Source: Pandoraea pnomenusa
GTDB taxonomy: Bacteria; Pseudomonadota; Gammaproteobacteria; Burkholderiales; Burkholderiaceae
Length of the DNA: 64,000 nucleotides
Direction of reading: 5' to 3'
NCBI RefSeq assembly: GCF_000767615.3
Contig: NZ_CP009553.3
Span: 5,022,001 to 5,086,000, forward strand
Shown here: one piece after another, positions 1-8,671 of the stretch
How the letters are laid out: each line of letters starts with the position of its first letter
How positions within the stretch are numbered: position 1 is the first letter of the stretch
Position numbers and translations under genes: made by a program
Notes under the pieces: generated by a model
What the model was told of the DNA's origin: nothing
The model's input: only the letters and a program-made list of their open reading frames with translations
The model's database searches: none

Positions 1-41
1 GCGCTGCCAATGCGTACATACGGCTGTCGTCTCCCGGCGCC

Positions 42-911
42 TTACAGGCGCACCTCGCCGCGCGCGAGTTCGATGACGTTGCCGCCGACCCGGATCTGCC
101 GATCCGCCGTGACTTCGAGCGTCAGACGGCACGCGCGCTCCACGGCGTCGCCCTGCGACACGCGGGCACGCACCGGCAGCGGGTATCCCTGCCCGATCAG
201 CCAGCCGCCGAGATTGGCGCAAGCCGAGCCCGTGCCCGGGTCTTCGCTCACGCCGCCGCCCTGGGTGGTGAAGAAGTAGCGCGCCGTCACGTCCAGCTCG
301 CCGCCCCTCTCGCCATCGATGGAAAAAACGTAGCCCGTCTTGCGCCCGAGACTCGAGAGCGGCCAGCGCTCGAGCCGTGCGCTGTCCGGTTGCGCTCGCG
401 CGACAGTCTCGGCATTGCGCAGCGGAATGAGCAACTGATCGGCGCCGGTATCGACCCACTGCGGCGATTGCGCGAGATCGTCCCGGCCGAGCCGCACGAG
501 CGCGGCGATGTCGGCGTCCGCCTCGCTGGCCTTGGAGATCTTCGGCTCGCCAGACGACGGCGCCGTCAACGTCCAGTGATCGCCCGACGCTTCAACCGGA
601 ACCCGGCCCGCGGCGAATTGCAGCGTGATCTGATCACCCAGACCACGCATGGCGCGCAGCACATGCGCCGTACCCAGCGTGGGATGTCCGGCAAACCGCA
701 TTTCGTAGCCGGGCGTGAAGATCCGCACATGGGCGTCGGCCGTCTCGGAGGGCAGGATGAAGGTCGTCTCGGACAGATTGAACTGACGCGCCAGCGCGCG
801 CATTTCATCGTCGCTCAGACCGCGCGCGTCTTCGAACACGCACAGCGGGTTGCCGCCGAACGTGGTTTCGGCGAACACATTGACGATGCGAAATGCGTAG
901 GTGCGGCTCAT
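42..911 (-). CDS. PhzF family phenazine biosynthesis-like / isomerase protein
   Basis: The 289-residue product has the two-lobed PhzF/diaminopimelate-epimerase-like fold signature: FGGNPLCVF near residue 20, NLSETTF near residue 45 carrying the likely catalytic glutamate, a MRFAGHPTLG stretch near 72, and the anion-binding loop EDPGTGSACANLGGW near the C terminus. Family members isomerise small metabolites such as DHHA in phenazine synthesis, but no phenazine operon is present, so the substrate is unknown. I chose the ATG at 911 because a GGAGA ribosome site lies just upstream and the conserved N terminus starts there; a longer reading upstream has no family similarity. It is divergent from the pirin gene. 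Confidence 0.9.
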   Translation of the reverse strand: MSRTYAFRIVNVFAETTFGGNPLCVFEDARGLSDDEMRALARQFNLSETTFILPSETADAHVRIFTPGYEMRFAGHPTLGTAHVLRAMRGLGDQITLQFAAGRVPVEASGDHWTLTAPSSGEPKISKASEADADIAALVRLGRDDLAQSPQWVDTGADQLLIPLRNAETVARAQPDSARLERWPLSSLGRKTGYVFSIDGERGGELDVTARYFFTTQGGGVSEDPGTGSACANLGGWLIGQGYPLPVRARVSQGDAVERACRLTLEVTADRQIRVGGNVIELARGEVRL

Positions 912-1052
912 GACGAATCTCCGGTGGGGGTAGGTCGTTGGCGGCGCGGCTCCCGAATCCGGTCGGAACTGGCGACCGGCCCGCGGGCCTTGCAAAGGAA
1001 GGCCCGTAGTCTCGCACATCGCGCCCCGGCATGCGCACGACAGCTCCCGCTT

Positions 1053-1170
1053 TCGGACGATTGTCCGCGAGCCACCGGAATCGTCCGATCCCTTCACCAG
1101 CCTGGATAGCACTGAACCGCCCAATTGTCTCGTTTCAGATGACAATAATTCACAATTCAGACGGATTGTG
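1053..1170. promoter_or_regulatory. Divergent promoter region with several inverted repeats (phzF-like / pirin)
   Basis: The 339 bases between the two divergent genes hold no credible ORF. TCGGACGAT (1053-1061) and ATCGTCCGA (1080-1088) form a perfect 9-base inverted repeat. AATTGTC (1123-1129) faces GACAAT (1141-1146), and CACAAT (1151-1156) faces ATTGTG (1165-1170). The right part is AT-richer and 80 to 130 bases upstream of the pirin start, so these are plausible operators or promoter elements. The binding protein is not known. Confidence 0.4.
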
Positions 1171-1250
1171 GTTATCGCTCAGGACTCTAAAATGACATTC
1201 ATCGAGGCACACACAGCCTCCCAACGAAACAGACAAGACAGGAGCACATC

Positions 1251-1970
1251 ATGCTGGACATCAGAAAGGCTGCGGACCGGGGCGTTGCAAATCACGGCTG
1301 GCTCAACTCGCGCCATACCTTCTCGTTTGCCAACTATTACGATCCGAAGCAAGTCGGCTTTTCCGATCTGCTGGTGATCAACGACGACCGCGTGGCACCG
1401 GCGCAGGGCTTCGGCAAGCACCCGCACCGCGACATGGAGATCTTCTCGTACGTGCTCGAAGGCGCGCTCGAGCACAAGGACACCATGGGCACGGGGTCGG
1501 TGATCGAGCCGGGCGACGTGCAGTTGATGAGCGCGGGGCGTGGCGTGGCGCACAGCGAGTTCAACCATTCGCCCACCTCGCCGGTGCACTTCCTGCAAAT
1601 CTGGATCGTGCCGAACCAGGCGGGCATCGCTCCGGAATATCAGCAACAACGGTTCACGCCGGAAGAAAAGCGCGGTCGCCTGCGGCTGATCATTTCGCCG
1701 GACGGCCAGGACGCCTCGCTGCGCATCCATCAGGACGCACGTGTGTACGCCGGGCTGTTCGACGGTGACGAGTCGGCCACGCTCACGCTGGCGCCGAACC
1801 GTTATGCCTACGTGCACGTGGCGCGCGGCAGCGTGACACTCAACGGTGTGGCGCTGGGGGAAGGCGACGGGGTGCGGGTGCGCGACGAAACGGCGCTCAC
1901 CCTCTCGAAGGGCAGCGACGCCGAGGTCCTCGTGTTCGATCTGCGCCCGGTGGAAACGCCCGACTTCTGA
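1251..1970 (+). CDS. Pirin family protein (bicupin, YhhW-like)
   Basis: The 239-residue protein is a bicupin of the pirin/YhhW family, members of which bind one metal ion and can act as quercetin 2,3-dioxygenases or redox-sensing cofactors. The four expected N-cupin metal ligands are visible: His57 and His59 in GKHPHRD, His101 and Glu103 in GVAHSEF. The second cupin is degenerate, as is usual. A GGAGCAC ribosome site sits just before the ATG at 1251. It is divergent from the PhzF-like gene and followed by a strong terminator, so it is probably a single-gene transcript. Confidence 0.93.
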   Translation: MLDIRKAADRGVANHGWLNSRHTFSFANYYDPKQVGFSDLLVINDDRVAPAQGFGKHPHRDMEIFSYVLEGALEHKDTMGTGSVIEPGDVQLMSAGRGVAHSEFNHSPTSPVHFLQIWIVPNQAGIAPEYQQQRFTPEEKRGRLRLIISPDGQDASLRIHQDARVYAGLFDGDESATLTLAPNRYAYVHVARGSVTLNGVALGEGDGVRVRDETALTLSKGSDAEVLVFDLRPVETPDF

Positions 1971-2047
1971 CGTCAGGCAGGTTGACCCGGCATACGCTTG
2001 CCTCCCTGCGTATGCCGGTCATGGGCGCCGCCTTCCCTCGGCGCCCG

Positions 2048-2081
2048 CGCGGCCGGTACCTCAAGGTGCCGGCCGCGTTTT
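2048..2081 (+). terminator. Rho-independent terminator after the pirin gene
   Basis: CGCGGCCGGTACC, a TCAA loop and GGTGCCGGCCGCG form a 13-pair stem with one wobble pair, followed by TTTT. A further 10-base perfect inverted repeat without a T run lies just upstream (1988-1997 with 2008-2017). Confidence 0.8.
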
Positions 2082-2193
2082 CCCCAACGCCTCCGCGCGA
2101 CACCGCCGCCAACGCAGGCGACGGCGCCCGCTCAGGCGCGTTGCCAATTGCGTGGCAGCCCGAACCGCGCCCGCACGTCCTGGCGCTCCGCAC

Positions 2194-3444
2194 TCATGCG
2201 TCTTCGCTTTCCATCGCCAGCGGCAACGCGTGAGCGTGATCGCGCCAGGCGCGCTCGCCCTGCGAAAGCTCGACCGCGCTCAGACGGCAGGCATCGAACG
2301 CAGCCTCGATAGCGCGGCGGTCCATGTCGCGACCGATGAACACGACTTCGTTGATGCGATCGCCCCACGGGGCTTCCCAGCCCGCCTCGATCGCCGCGCG
2401 CTGCGGATCGTCCAGCGGCGGCCACTGGTCCGGATCGACTGCCGCCCACCATTGCCCCACCGGCTCGAGCGTGGCCGTATTGCCTGCCCGCGAGTAGGCC
2501 AGCGCCCACGCGGGTCGGCTCGCGGACCAGACATAGCCCTTTGCACGCATCAGGCCATCGAAAGGCATCGACATGAACGCGGCAAAGCGCCCCGGATGCA
2601 GCGGCTCGCGCCGGCGCACGACGAAACTCGTCACGCCGTAAGTGTCGGCCTCCGACGCGTGCCCGCCCGCCAGTGCCTGTGCCCAGCCGGCCATCTGGCC
2701 GGCGCGCGCCGGGTCGAAGCGCCCGGTGCCGAGCACGTCGGCCAGCGGTACCCGGCCGCGCTCGCCGAGCACGATGCGCGCCGAAGGGTTGAGTCCCGCG
2801 ATCAGCGCCTTGACGGCATCGAGCCGTGCCGCATCCACGCAGTCGACCTTGCTCACGATCACCACGTCGGCGAATTCGATCTGCTCGGTGAGCAACTCCG
2901 CGAGACGGCGCTCGTCTTCGTCGCCGGCGACTTCGCCGCGTTGTGCGAGTGTGTCGAAGCCGTGGAAATCCTCCAGCACGTGCAACGCGTCGACGACCGT
3001 CACCATGGTGTCCAGGCGCGCGATGTCGGCGAGCGACTGTCCCTCGTCATCGCGAAACTCGAACGTCGCCGCCACCGGCATCGGCTCGGCAATGCCGGTC
3101 GACTCGATCAGCAGATAGTCGAAACGTCCCTCCTGAGCGAGTTCGCGCACGGCGATCAGCAGGTCTTCGCGCAGCGTGCAGCAAATGCAGCCGTTGCTCA
3201 TTTCGACCAGACGCTCCTGTGTGCGCGATAGTGCCGCCCCCGCGTTGGCGGCGTCGCGCGCCACGAACGACGCGTCGATGTTCACCTCGCTCATGTCATT
3301 GACGACTACGGCCACACGCAACCCATCGCGGTTGCGCAGCACATGGTTGAGCAGCGTGGTCTTGCCCGCGCCCAGAAACCCGGAAAGGACGGTGACGGGC
3401 AGGCGACGATCGACGTCGCCGGATTTCGCGAGGGGGGGAGTCAT
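2194..3444 (-). CDS. COG0523 (CobW/ZigA-type) metal-chaperone GTPase
   Basis: The 416-residue protein has the G3E GTPase set: Walker [10 protein letters not shown] (residues 22-30), the metal-binding CICC motif (86-89), an ESTGIAEP switch motif near 117, and a SKVD guanine-specificity motif near 200, followed by the C-terminal CobW domain. COG0523 proteins of the ZigA/YciC type deliver zinc or other metals to client enzymes under starvation. The ATG at 3444 has a GGGGGGAG upstream; a longer reading is unsupported. Two palindromic operators lie in the divergent region towards copC, which fits metalloregulation. Client and metal cannot be read from sequence. Confidence 0.9.
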   Translation of the reverse strand: MTPPLAKSGDVDRRLPVTVLSGFLGAGKTTLLNHVLRNRDGLRVAVVVNDMSEVNIDASFVARDAANAGAALSRTQERLVEMSNGCICCTLREDLLIAVRELAQEGRFDYLLIESTGIAEPMPVAATFEFRDDEGQSLADIARLDTMVTVVDALHVLEDFHGFDTLAQRGEVAGDEDERRLAELLTEQIEFADVVIVSKVDCVDAARLDAVKALIAGLNPSARIVLGERGRVPLADVLGTGRFDPARAGQMAGWAQALAGGHASEADTYGVTSFVVRRREPLHPGRFAAFMSMPFDGLMRAKGYVWSASRPAWALAYSRAGNTATLEPVGQWWAAVDPDQWPPLDDPQRAAIEAGWEAPWGDRINEVVFIGRDMDRRAIEAAFDACRLSAVELSQGERAWRDHAHALPLAMESEDA

Positions 3445-3513
3445 GGCAACGATGTCCTGTAATCGGCGGGCGGCGGGCGGCGCGTGGACGGTCGACCGTC
3501 CGCACCCCACTAA

Positions 3514-3579
3514 TGCAACTTGGTTGCAATAAGATGCGATGATACGGGGGCGGCCACACATTTGCAACTGAGTTGCAAA
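3514..3579. promoter_or_regulatory. Paired palindromic operator, candidate Zur/Fur-family site
   Basis: TGCAAC-TTG-GTTGCA (3514-3528) and TTTGCAACT-G-AGTTGCAAA (3561-3579, perfect 9-1-9) share the half-site TGCAAC/GTTGCA, with centres 49 bases apart. They lie in the 396-base space between the divergent COG0523 GTPase and copC, 70 to 135 bases from the GTPase start. Metal-responsive repressors of the Fur family bind palindromes of about this size, and COG0523 genes are classic Zur targets; assignment to Zur is inference. I see no gene in the rest of this intergenic stretch. Confidence 0.6.
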
Positions 3580-3840
3580 AATATCATGCCTGTCCTGCCT
3601 TGCCGGCTGCGCCAGTCTTCAAGGTCTGCGATACTGCGCAAGCAGCGCAGACTGCGTTATCCGTCATGGATTCGCGTGTCCGCATACGCATCGCGAGACG
3701 CCTTGCGACGCGTCATGCCCCGGCCATTCACTCGCTGGCGCGGGCCGTCTGCCGACGTCGGCCTTTTTCAGTGCCGATCTTCGTCGATGCAGCGTTGGCC
3801 CAAGCTTCAGGAGCCCCTTTTTCATTCTGATTGCCCCCCT

Positions 3841-4251
3841 ATGCGTAATTCAAAGATCCGCGCCAACGCCTCTTGCCACGCCCATGGACTGCGCCGCGCC
3901 GCGCAAGGTATCGCCCTGGCGACCGCCATTGCGTTCGCCGGCCTCTCGCAAGGCGCATGGGCCCATGCCCACGTGGTCTCGAGCGCGCCCGCCGCACAGG
4001 CGAGCGTCGAAGCCCCGACGTCGGTGCGCGTGACGTTCGACTCGGCACTCGAGGGCGCCCTGTCGAAACTCAGCGTCGTCGACGCCAAGGGCCAACCCGT
4101 CACAACGGCCAAGCCGACACTCGACGCCGCGCGCAAGACGCTCACCCTCGCGCTACCCGCGCTCGCCGCCGGCGACTACCAGGCGAACTGGGTCGCCGTG
4201 GCGAGCGACGGCCATCGCACGCAAGGCAATTTCCGCTTCGCCGTCAAGTGA
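3841..4251 (+). CDS. copC: CopC copper-binding periplasmic protein
   Basis: The 136-residue protein begins with a Sec signal peptide (hydrophobic segment about 24-38) and a clear cleavage site GAWA|HAH, leaving His42 as the new N terminus. That histidine and the C-terminal DGH are the Cu(II) ligands known in CopC. The remainder is the CopC beta-sandwich, ending FRFAVK. The stop codon overlaps the copD start (ATGA), so the two are translationally coupled. No strong ribosome site precedes 3841; an earlier in-frame start would give an implausible N terminus. It shares a control region with the COG0523 GTPase. Confidence 0.88.
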   Translation: MRNSKIRANASCHAHGLRRAAQGIALATAIAFAGLSQGAWAHAHVVSSAPAAQASVEAPTSVRVTFDSALEGALSKLSVVDAKGQPVTTAKPTLDAARKTLTLALPALAAGDYQANWVAVASDGHRTQGNFRFAVK

Positions 4252-5240
4252 TGACGGCGGAAATGGCCGCCGGCACGTGGCAGCCCGCCACCGCCGGATT
4301 GCTCGATCTGGCCCTCGCGCTGGCGGCCGGCGTACTGTTGTTGCGCAGCCCTCACGCCGTGAAGCGCGGACTTACCTTGCGCGTGCTGCCCGCCTTCGCG
4401 GCCGGGCTCGCGTTGCTGGCCTGGGTCGCGTATGTCGTGGCCAGCACAGAGGCCATGACCGGTGGCGAATGGGAAAGCGCGTCGGCCATGCTCGGCGACG
4501 TGTCGCTGGTGTTGACGCAAACGCATTACGGCCGAATGCAGTGGGTGGCCGGTCTGGGCGCCGCCCTGCTGTGCGGGGGCGCCTGGGCCTGGTACGACGC
4601 ACGGCGCCGATTGCGGCAGGTATTGCCCATCGCCGATGATCCGCGCGACCGACACCATCGTCGCGAGCATCGCCAGGAACGTCATGCGCGTGCGATCTAC
4701 GCCGTCGGCGCCGTGGTGCTCGCGCTCGCGCGCGCCGGCACCGGACATGCGGCGGATGCATCGATGCCGTCGCTCGCTGTCGGCATTCACACCTTGCACG
4801 TCGCGGCAGCCGCTGCGTGGACCGGCGTGCTGCTCGTGGCGGGATGTGCCATCCCCGGCTGGCGCCACTGGCCTGTCGGTGCCCGCGCGGCGTATGGCGA
4901 ACGCCTGTCGTCGGTGGCGACGTTGGCGATGTTCGTCGCACTCGTGACAGGGGCCTTCAATGCGTGGCGCACGCTCGGCGAAACGCCGTCGCTGTGGTTC
5001 GCCGATCAGAACGCGCCGTATCTCGCGTGGCTGGTGACGAAACTGGTGCTCGTGGGCTGCGCCGCCTTGCTGGGTGCGTGGAACCGCTGGCACTTCCTGC
5101 CTCGCCTCGTCCTCGACACCGGCGAGACGCCGCTCGACACCACGGCATTCGCGCGGGTGGTTGGCATCGAGGCGCTCGTGCTGGTGATGGTGATGAGCCT
5201 GGCCGCCAAGCTCGGCACGACCATGCCGCCCGGCGTGTGA
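4251..5240 (+). CDS. copD: CopD family copper resistance / import membrane protein
   Basis: This 329-residue integral membrane protein has about eight hydrophobic segments and a C-terminal CopD domain. The conserved block reads GIHTLHVAAAAAWTG near residue 180, with the histidine and tryptophan typical of the family. CopD is the inner-membrane partner of CopC and is usually linked to copper uptake into the cytoplasm. The start overlaps the copC stop by one base. A histidine- and arginine-rich loop near residues 130-145 could be cytoplasmic or metal-binding. The pair has no CopA/CopB genes nearby, which suggests acquisition or homeostasis rather than a full resistance operon. Confidence 0.85.
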   Translation: MTAEMAAGTWQPATAGLLDLALALAAGVLLLRSPHAVKRGLTLRVLPAFAAGLALLAWVAYVVASTEAMTGGEWESASAMLGDVSLVLTQTHYGRMQWVAGLGAALLCGGAWAWYDARRRLRQVLPIADDPRDRHHRREHRQERHARAIYAVGAVVLALARAGTGHAADASMPSLAVGIHTLHVAAAAAWTGVLLVAGCAIPGWRHWPVGARAAYGERLSSVATLAMFVALVTGAFNAWRTLGETPSLWFADQNAPYLAWLVTKLVLVGCAALLGAWNRWHFLPRLVLDTGETPLDTTAFARVVGIEALVLVMVMSLAAKLGTTMPPGV

Positions 5241-5264
5241 CGCGACGACCCGTCGAAAGCGGCA

Positions 5265-5294
5265 AATTCGATAGCGGGTGGAATTCGATAGCAA
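5265..5294 (+). promoter_or_regulatory. Duplicated Ada-box-like element upstream of ada
   Basis: AATTCGATAGC occurs twice as a direct repeat (5265-5275 and 5282-5292), 17 bases apart. The second copy continues AA, giving AAT-N6-GCAA (5282-5294), the arrangement of the A and B boxes bound by methylated Ada in E. coli. It lies about 70 bases before the ada start, and a TACACT at 5327 could serve as the -10. This is the expected site for autoregulation. Confidence 0.6.
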
Positions 5295-5366
5295 GAAACG
5301 GAGCGCCGCCACGAGACCCGTTCCCTACACTGAAGACACAGCCTCAGTCCATGGGAGACTATCGTG

Positions 5367-6572
5367 ATGCGTACCCAGTCCATGACCACCCAACGCGCGC
5401 CGCGTTCAAGCGACACCGCCACCGATAGCGCGAACCGAACGTCCGGCGCGCGCTATGCGACCGACGACGCCAAATGGGCCGCCGTTGTCGCACGCGACAA
5501 GCAGGCGGACGGTGAATTCTTCTACTCTGTGCGCACGACCGGCGTGTTTTGCCGCCCGTCGTGCGGCGCCCGCCTCGCTCGGCGCGAGAATGTCGCCTTT
5601 CATGCAGACATTGCCGCTGCCGAACGTGCGGGCTTTCGACCGTGCAAGCGATGCAAACCGGATCAGGGCGGCCTCGATGCGCGACACGCAGCCCTGATCA
5701 CCGCCGCGTGTCGACGCATCGAGACGGCCGAAGTCCCGCCCCGTCTGGACGTGCTCGCGGCCGAAGCCGGCCTTAGCCCGCATTATTTTCACCGGCTGTT
5801 TCGGGCGGTGACGGGTGTGACGCCTCGCGCGTACGCGAACGGCCGGCGCGCCGAACGCGTACGCGACGCGCTGCCCGCCTCGGGCAGCGTCACATCCGCT
5901 TTCTATGACGCGGGGTTCAACTCCAACGGCCGCTTCTATGCAAGCGCCGACGCCCTGCTCGGCATGAAACCCGCCACGTTCCGCGCAGGCGGGCAGGCCG
6001 AGTCGATCCGCTTCGCGGTGGCCCAGTGCTCACTGGGGGCATTGCTCGTTGCCGCCACCTCGCGCGGCCTGTGCGCCATTTCGCTCGGCGACGACCCCGA
6101 CACGCTCTTGCACGATCTCCAGGATCGTTTCCCCAAGGCGGAACTGGTCGGCGCGGATGCGGAATTCGAACGCTGGATCGCGCAGGTCGTGGGATTCGTG
6201 GAGTCGCCGCGCCTCGGCCTGTCACTGCCGCTCGACGTGCGCGGCACGGCGTTCCAGCAGCGCGTCTGGCAGGCGTTGCGCGAAGTACCGGCGGGCGAGA
6301 CCGCCAGCTACGCGCAGATCGCCGAGCGCATCGGCGCCCCGCGCGCCGTGCGGGCAGTGGCACAGGCATGCGCTTCCAACCGGCTCGCGGTGGCGATCCC
6401 CTGCCATCGCATCGTGCGCAACGACGGCGCGCTCTCGGGCTATCGCTGGGGTGTCGAGCGCAAGCGCGCGTTGCTCGCGAACGAACGTGCCGAAGGTGAG
6501 ACGGGCGACGGGGAAATCGCACCCGACGCGCATGCTTCGTGCGTACCGGTTATCAACGGGGGAAAGCGGTGA
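5367..6572 (+). CDS. ada: Bifunctional DNA repair methyltransferase / regulator Ada
   Basis: The 401-residue protein has the complete Ada architecture. An N-terminal zinc domain carries CRPSC (62-66) and CKRC (about 93-96), with Cys62 as the methylphosphotriester acceptor. An AraC-type helix-turn-helix runs from about 125 to 205. The C-terminal O6-alkylguanine transferase has active-site PCHR with Cys346. It repairs methylated DNA by irreversible transfer to itself and, once methylated at the N terminus, activates its own operon. The ATG at 5367 follows GGGAG at a good distance; the GTG just before it is less likely. It overlaps the next gene, so repair genes are co-expressed. Confidence 0.95.
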   Translation: MRTQSMTTQRAPRSSDTATDSANRTSGARYATDDAKWAAVVARDKQADGEFFYSVRTTGVFCRPSCGARLARRENVAFHADIAAAERAGFRPCKRCKPDQGGLDARHAALITAACRRIETAEVPPRLDVLAAEAGLSPHYFHRLFRAVTGVTPRAYANGRRAERVRDALPASGSVTSAFYDAGFNSNGRFYASADALLGMKPATFRAGGQAESIRFAVAQCSLGALLVAATSRGLCAISLGDDPDTLLHDLQDRFPKAELVGADAEFERWIAQVVGFVESPRLGLSLPLDVRGTAFQQRVWQALREVPAGETASYAQIAERIGAPRAVRAVAQACASNRLAVAIPCHRIVRNDGALSGYRWGVERKRALLANERAEGETGDGEIAPDAHASCVPVINGGKR

Positions 6573-7300
6573 GCGATCGCGTCAAATCACTCGACTGGGC
6601 CGCGCTGGAAGACGAACTCAACGCCCACGGTGCCGCGCGCATCGCGCAATTGCTCGACGCGCAGGCGTGTGCCACGCTGCGCGACATGTACGGCCCGACG
6701 CACGGGCGCATGAGCGTGACGCCCACTTCGCCACGCTTTCGCAGCCGCGTCGTGATGGCGCGTCACGGCTTCGGCCAGGGGGAGTACCAATACTTCGCCT
6801 ATCCGTTGCCGCCGCTCGTTGCCGAATTGCGCGAGGCGTTCTACGCGCCCTTGCGCGACATCGCGCATCGCTGGCATGCCGCGATGGGCATCGACACACG
6901 CTTTGCGCCGACGCATCGCGCCTACCTCGCCCAATGTCATGCGGCCGGTCAGCGCCGACCCACGCCACTGCTGCTGCAATACGAAGCCGGCGACTACAAT
7001 TGCCTGCATCAGGATCTTTATGGAGATCATGTCTTCCCGTTGCAGGTGGCCATCCTGCTCTCGCAGCCGGGCGAGGATTTCACCGGCGGCGAGTTCGTGC
7101 TCACGGAACAGCGCCCGCGCATGCAATCGCGTGCCGAAGTCGTGCCGCTCATGCGTGGCGACGCGGTCGTCTTCCCCGTACATCATCGCCCGGTGAACGG
7201 CACGCGCGGCGTGTATCGGGTGAACATGCGGCACGGCGTGAGCCGGGTGCGCAGCGGCCATCGGCACACGCTGGGCGTGATCCTGCACGACGCCACATGA
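6569..7300 (+). CDS. 2-oxoglutarate/Fe(II)-dependent oxygenase encoded in the ada operon
   Basis: The 243-residue product has a double-stranded beta-helix dioxygenase core: the iron-binding HQD (His147, Asp149), a FTGGEFVL strand, the distal histidine in FPVHHRP near 205 and a following arginine in YRVNMRHGV. It belongs to the uncharacterised prolyl-hydroxylase-like family (COG3826) rather than to AlkB. The GTG at 6569 overlaps the ada stop and follows a purine-rich stretch; an alternative GTG lies at 6539. It overlaps alkB by four bases, so it is fixed in the alkylation response. Its substrate, whether DNA, RNA or protein, is not established. Confidence 0.82.
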   Translation: MSDRVKSLDWAALEDELNAHGAARIAQLLDAQACATLRDMYGPTHGRMSVTPTSPRFRSRVVMARHGFGQGEYQYFAYPLPPLVAELREAFYAPLRDIAHRWHAAMGIDTRFAPTHRAYLAQCHAAGQRRPTPLLLQYEAGDYNCLHQDLYGDHVFPLQVAILLSQPGEDFTGGEFVLTEQRPRMQSRAEVVPLMRGDAVVFPVHHRPVNGTRGVYRVNMRHGVSRVRSGHRHTLGVILHDAT

Positions 7301-7956
7301 CACTCGACCTCTTCGCCACAGCCCACGACGACACCGACACCGGGCAGGCACCGGCGGACGTCCTCGGCCCCGGCGCCTTCCTGCTGCGCGGCTTCGCGCG
7401 CTCGCGCCTTTCGGTGTTGCAAGGGGATATCGACGCGGTCGTCGCACTGGCGCCGCTGAGGCATTGGCTCACGCCCGGCGGAAAACGCATGTCGGTCGCC
7501 ATGACCAATTGCGGCGACGTCGGCTGGATCAGCGATCGCGCCGGCTATCGGTACGGCTCACACGATCCGCTCTCGAAGCAACGGTGGCCGTCGATGCCGG
7601 CGTCGTTCACCGCACTCGCGCGCGAGGCGGCCGAAGCGGCCGGCTATCGCGGCTTCGCGCCGGACGCCTGCCTCATCAATCGCTACTCGCCCGACGCCCG
7701 GCTCACACTGCATCAGGATCGCGACGAGCGCGACCTGGACGCGCCCATCGTATCCGTCTCGCTCGGCTTGCCGGCGACCTTCCTGTGGGGCGGCCTGCAT
7801 CGCAGCGACCGAACCCGGCGCGTGCGCCTCGAACCTGGCGACGTCGTGGTGTGGGGCGGCCCGTCGCGGCTGGTCTATCACGGCATTGCAGGCGTCGAAG
7901 GCAGCTTCGACGCACAGGCCGTACGCTACAACCTCACGTTCCGGCGGGCGCGCTGA
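7297..7956 (+). CDS. alkB: AlkB alkylated-DNA repair dioxygenase
   Basis: The 219-residue protein is a canonical AlkB. NRYSPDARLTLHQDRDE supplies His139 and Asp141, the distal iron ligand is His195 in VYHGI, and RYNLTFRR at the C terminus is the RxNxTxR signature that binds 2-oxoglutarate. It oxidatively removes methyl groups from 1-methyladenine and 3-methylcytosine. Its ATG overlaps the stop of the upstream oxygenase (ATGA). Length matches E. coli AlkB (216 residues). It is the last gene of the Ada-controlled operon and converges on the SDR gene. Confidence 0.95.
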   Translation: MTLDLFATAHDDTDTGQAPADVLGPGAFLLRGFARSRLSVLQGDIDAVVALAPLRHWLTPGGKRMSVAMTNCGDVGWISDRAGYRYGSHDPLSKQRWPSMPASFTALAREAAEAAGYRGFAPDACLINRYSPDARLTLHQDRDERDLDAPIVSVSLGLPATFLWGGLHRSDRTRRVRLEPGDVVVWGGPSRLVYHGIAGVEGSFDAQAVRYNLTFRRAR

Positions 7957-8001
7957 TCGTCTGGCGAAGCGCGCGCCGCCGTCGTGCAAGGGCTCGGTCG
8001 C

Positions 8002-8622
8002 TCAGTAACCGACCGTGAAACGCGCGCGCGGATGGGCGTTCTTCTCGAGTTCATCGACCAGCGCGATGGCGTAGTCCTCCATCGAGATCCAGCTCTTGCC
8101 GTTACCGTCGACGAGCAGGGTGTCGTCGCCAAGACGGAACTTGCCGGTGCGCTCACCCGGCTCGAACAATGCCGACGGCGACAGGAACGTCCAGTTCAGC
8201 GCCGAACCCTTCGGCTCGGCGCGCAGCACTTCGAGGAAGTCCCGTCCGGCGGCGGCTTCCGGCTTGTAGGCCTGCGGGAAGTCCGGCGTATCGATGAGTG
8301 CCTTGCCCGGCGCGATTTCGAGGCTTCCTGCGCCGCCTACCACCAGCAGACGCGGCACGTGGGCGCGCTTGACGGCATCGACGAGTTTCGCGGCATCCAT
8401 CGAGACGAAGCGGCCCGCGCTGATCACGGCATCGTGACCGGCGAGCAACGGCGCGAGCGACGCCGGATCGGACGCATCGCCCTTGACCACGCTCAGACCC
8501 GACTGCGCTTCGACGCGCTCGGGATTTCGGGCGATGCCGGTGACCGTGTGGCCACGTTGGCGCAGTTCCTCGGCAACGCGCGTGCCCACGCGACCGGTAA
8601 TACCAATCAATGCGACTTTCAT
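8002..8622 (-). CDS. NAD(P)H-binding atypical SDR (YwnB/NmrA-like)
   Basis: The 206-residue protein starts with a Rossmann dinucleotide motif, ALIGITGRVGTRVAEEL (residues 4-20), followed by ARNPER for the NADP phosphate and VVKGDASDP. It lacks the YxxxK catalytic pair of classical SDRs, so it groups with the atypical NmrA/YwnB reductases or sensors. It lies 49 bases downstream of the DsbA-like gene on the same strand and is probably co-transcribed with it. A LysR regulator is divergent from the pair. The substrate is unknown. Confidence 0.85.
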   Translation of the reverse strand: MKVALIGITGRVGTRVAEELRQRGHTVTGIARNPERVEAQSGLSVVKGDASDPASLAPLLAGHDAVISAGRFVSMDAAKLVDAVKRAHVPRLLVVGGAGSLEIAPGKALIDTPDFPQAYKPEAAAGRDFLEVLRAEPKGSALNWTFLSPSALFEPGERTGKFRLGDDTLLVDGNGKSWISMEDYAIALVDELEKNAHPRARFTVGY

Positions 8623-8671
8623 CAGACGACTCCTGCAGTTGAGGGGGAATTCGGAGAGAGGCGACGCACGT

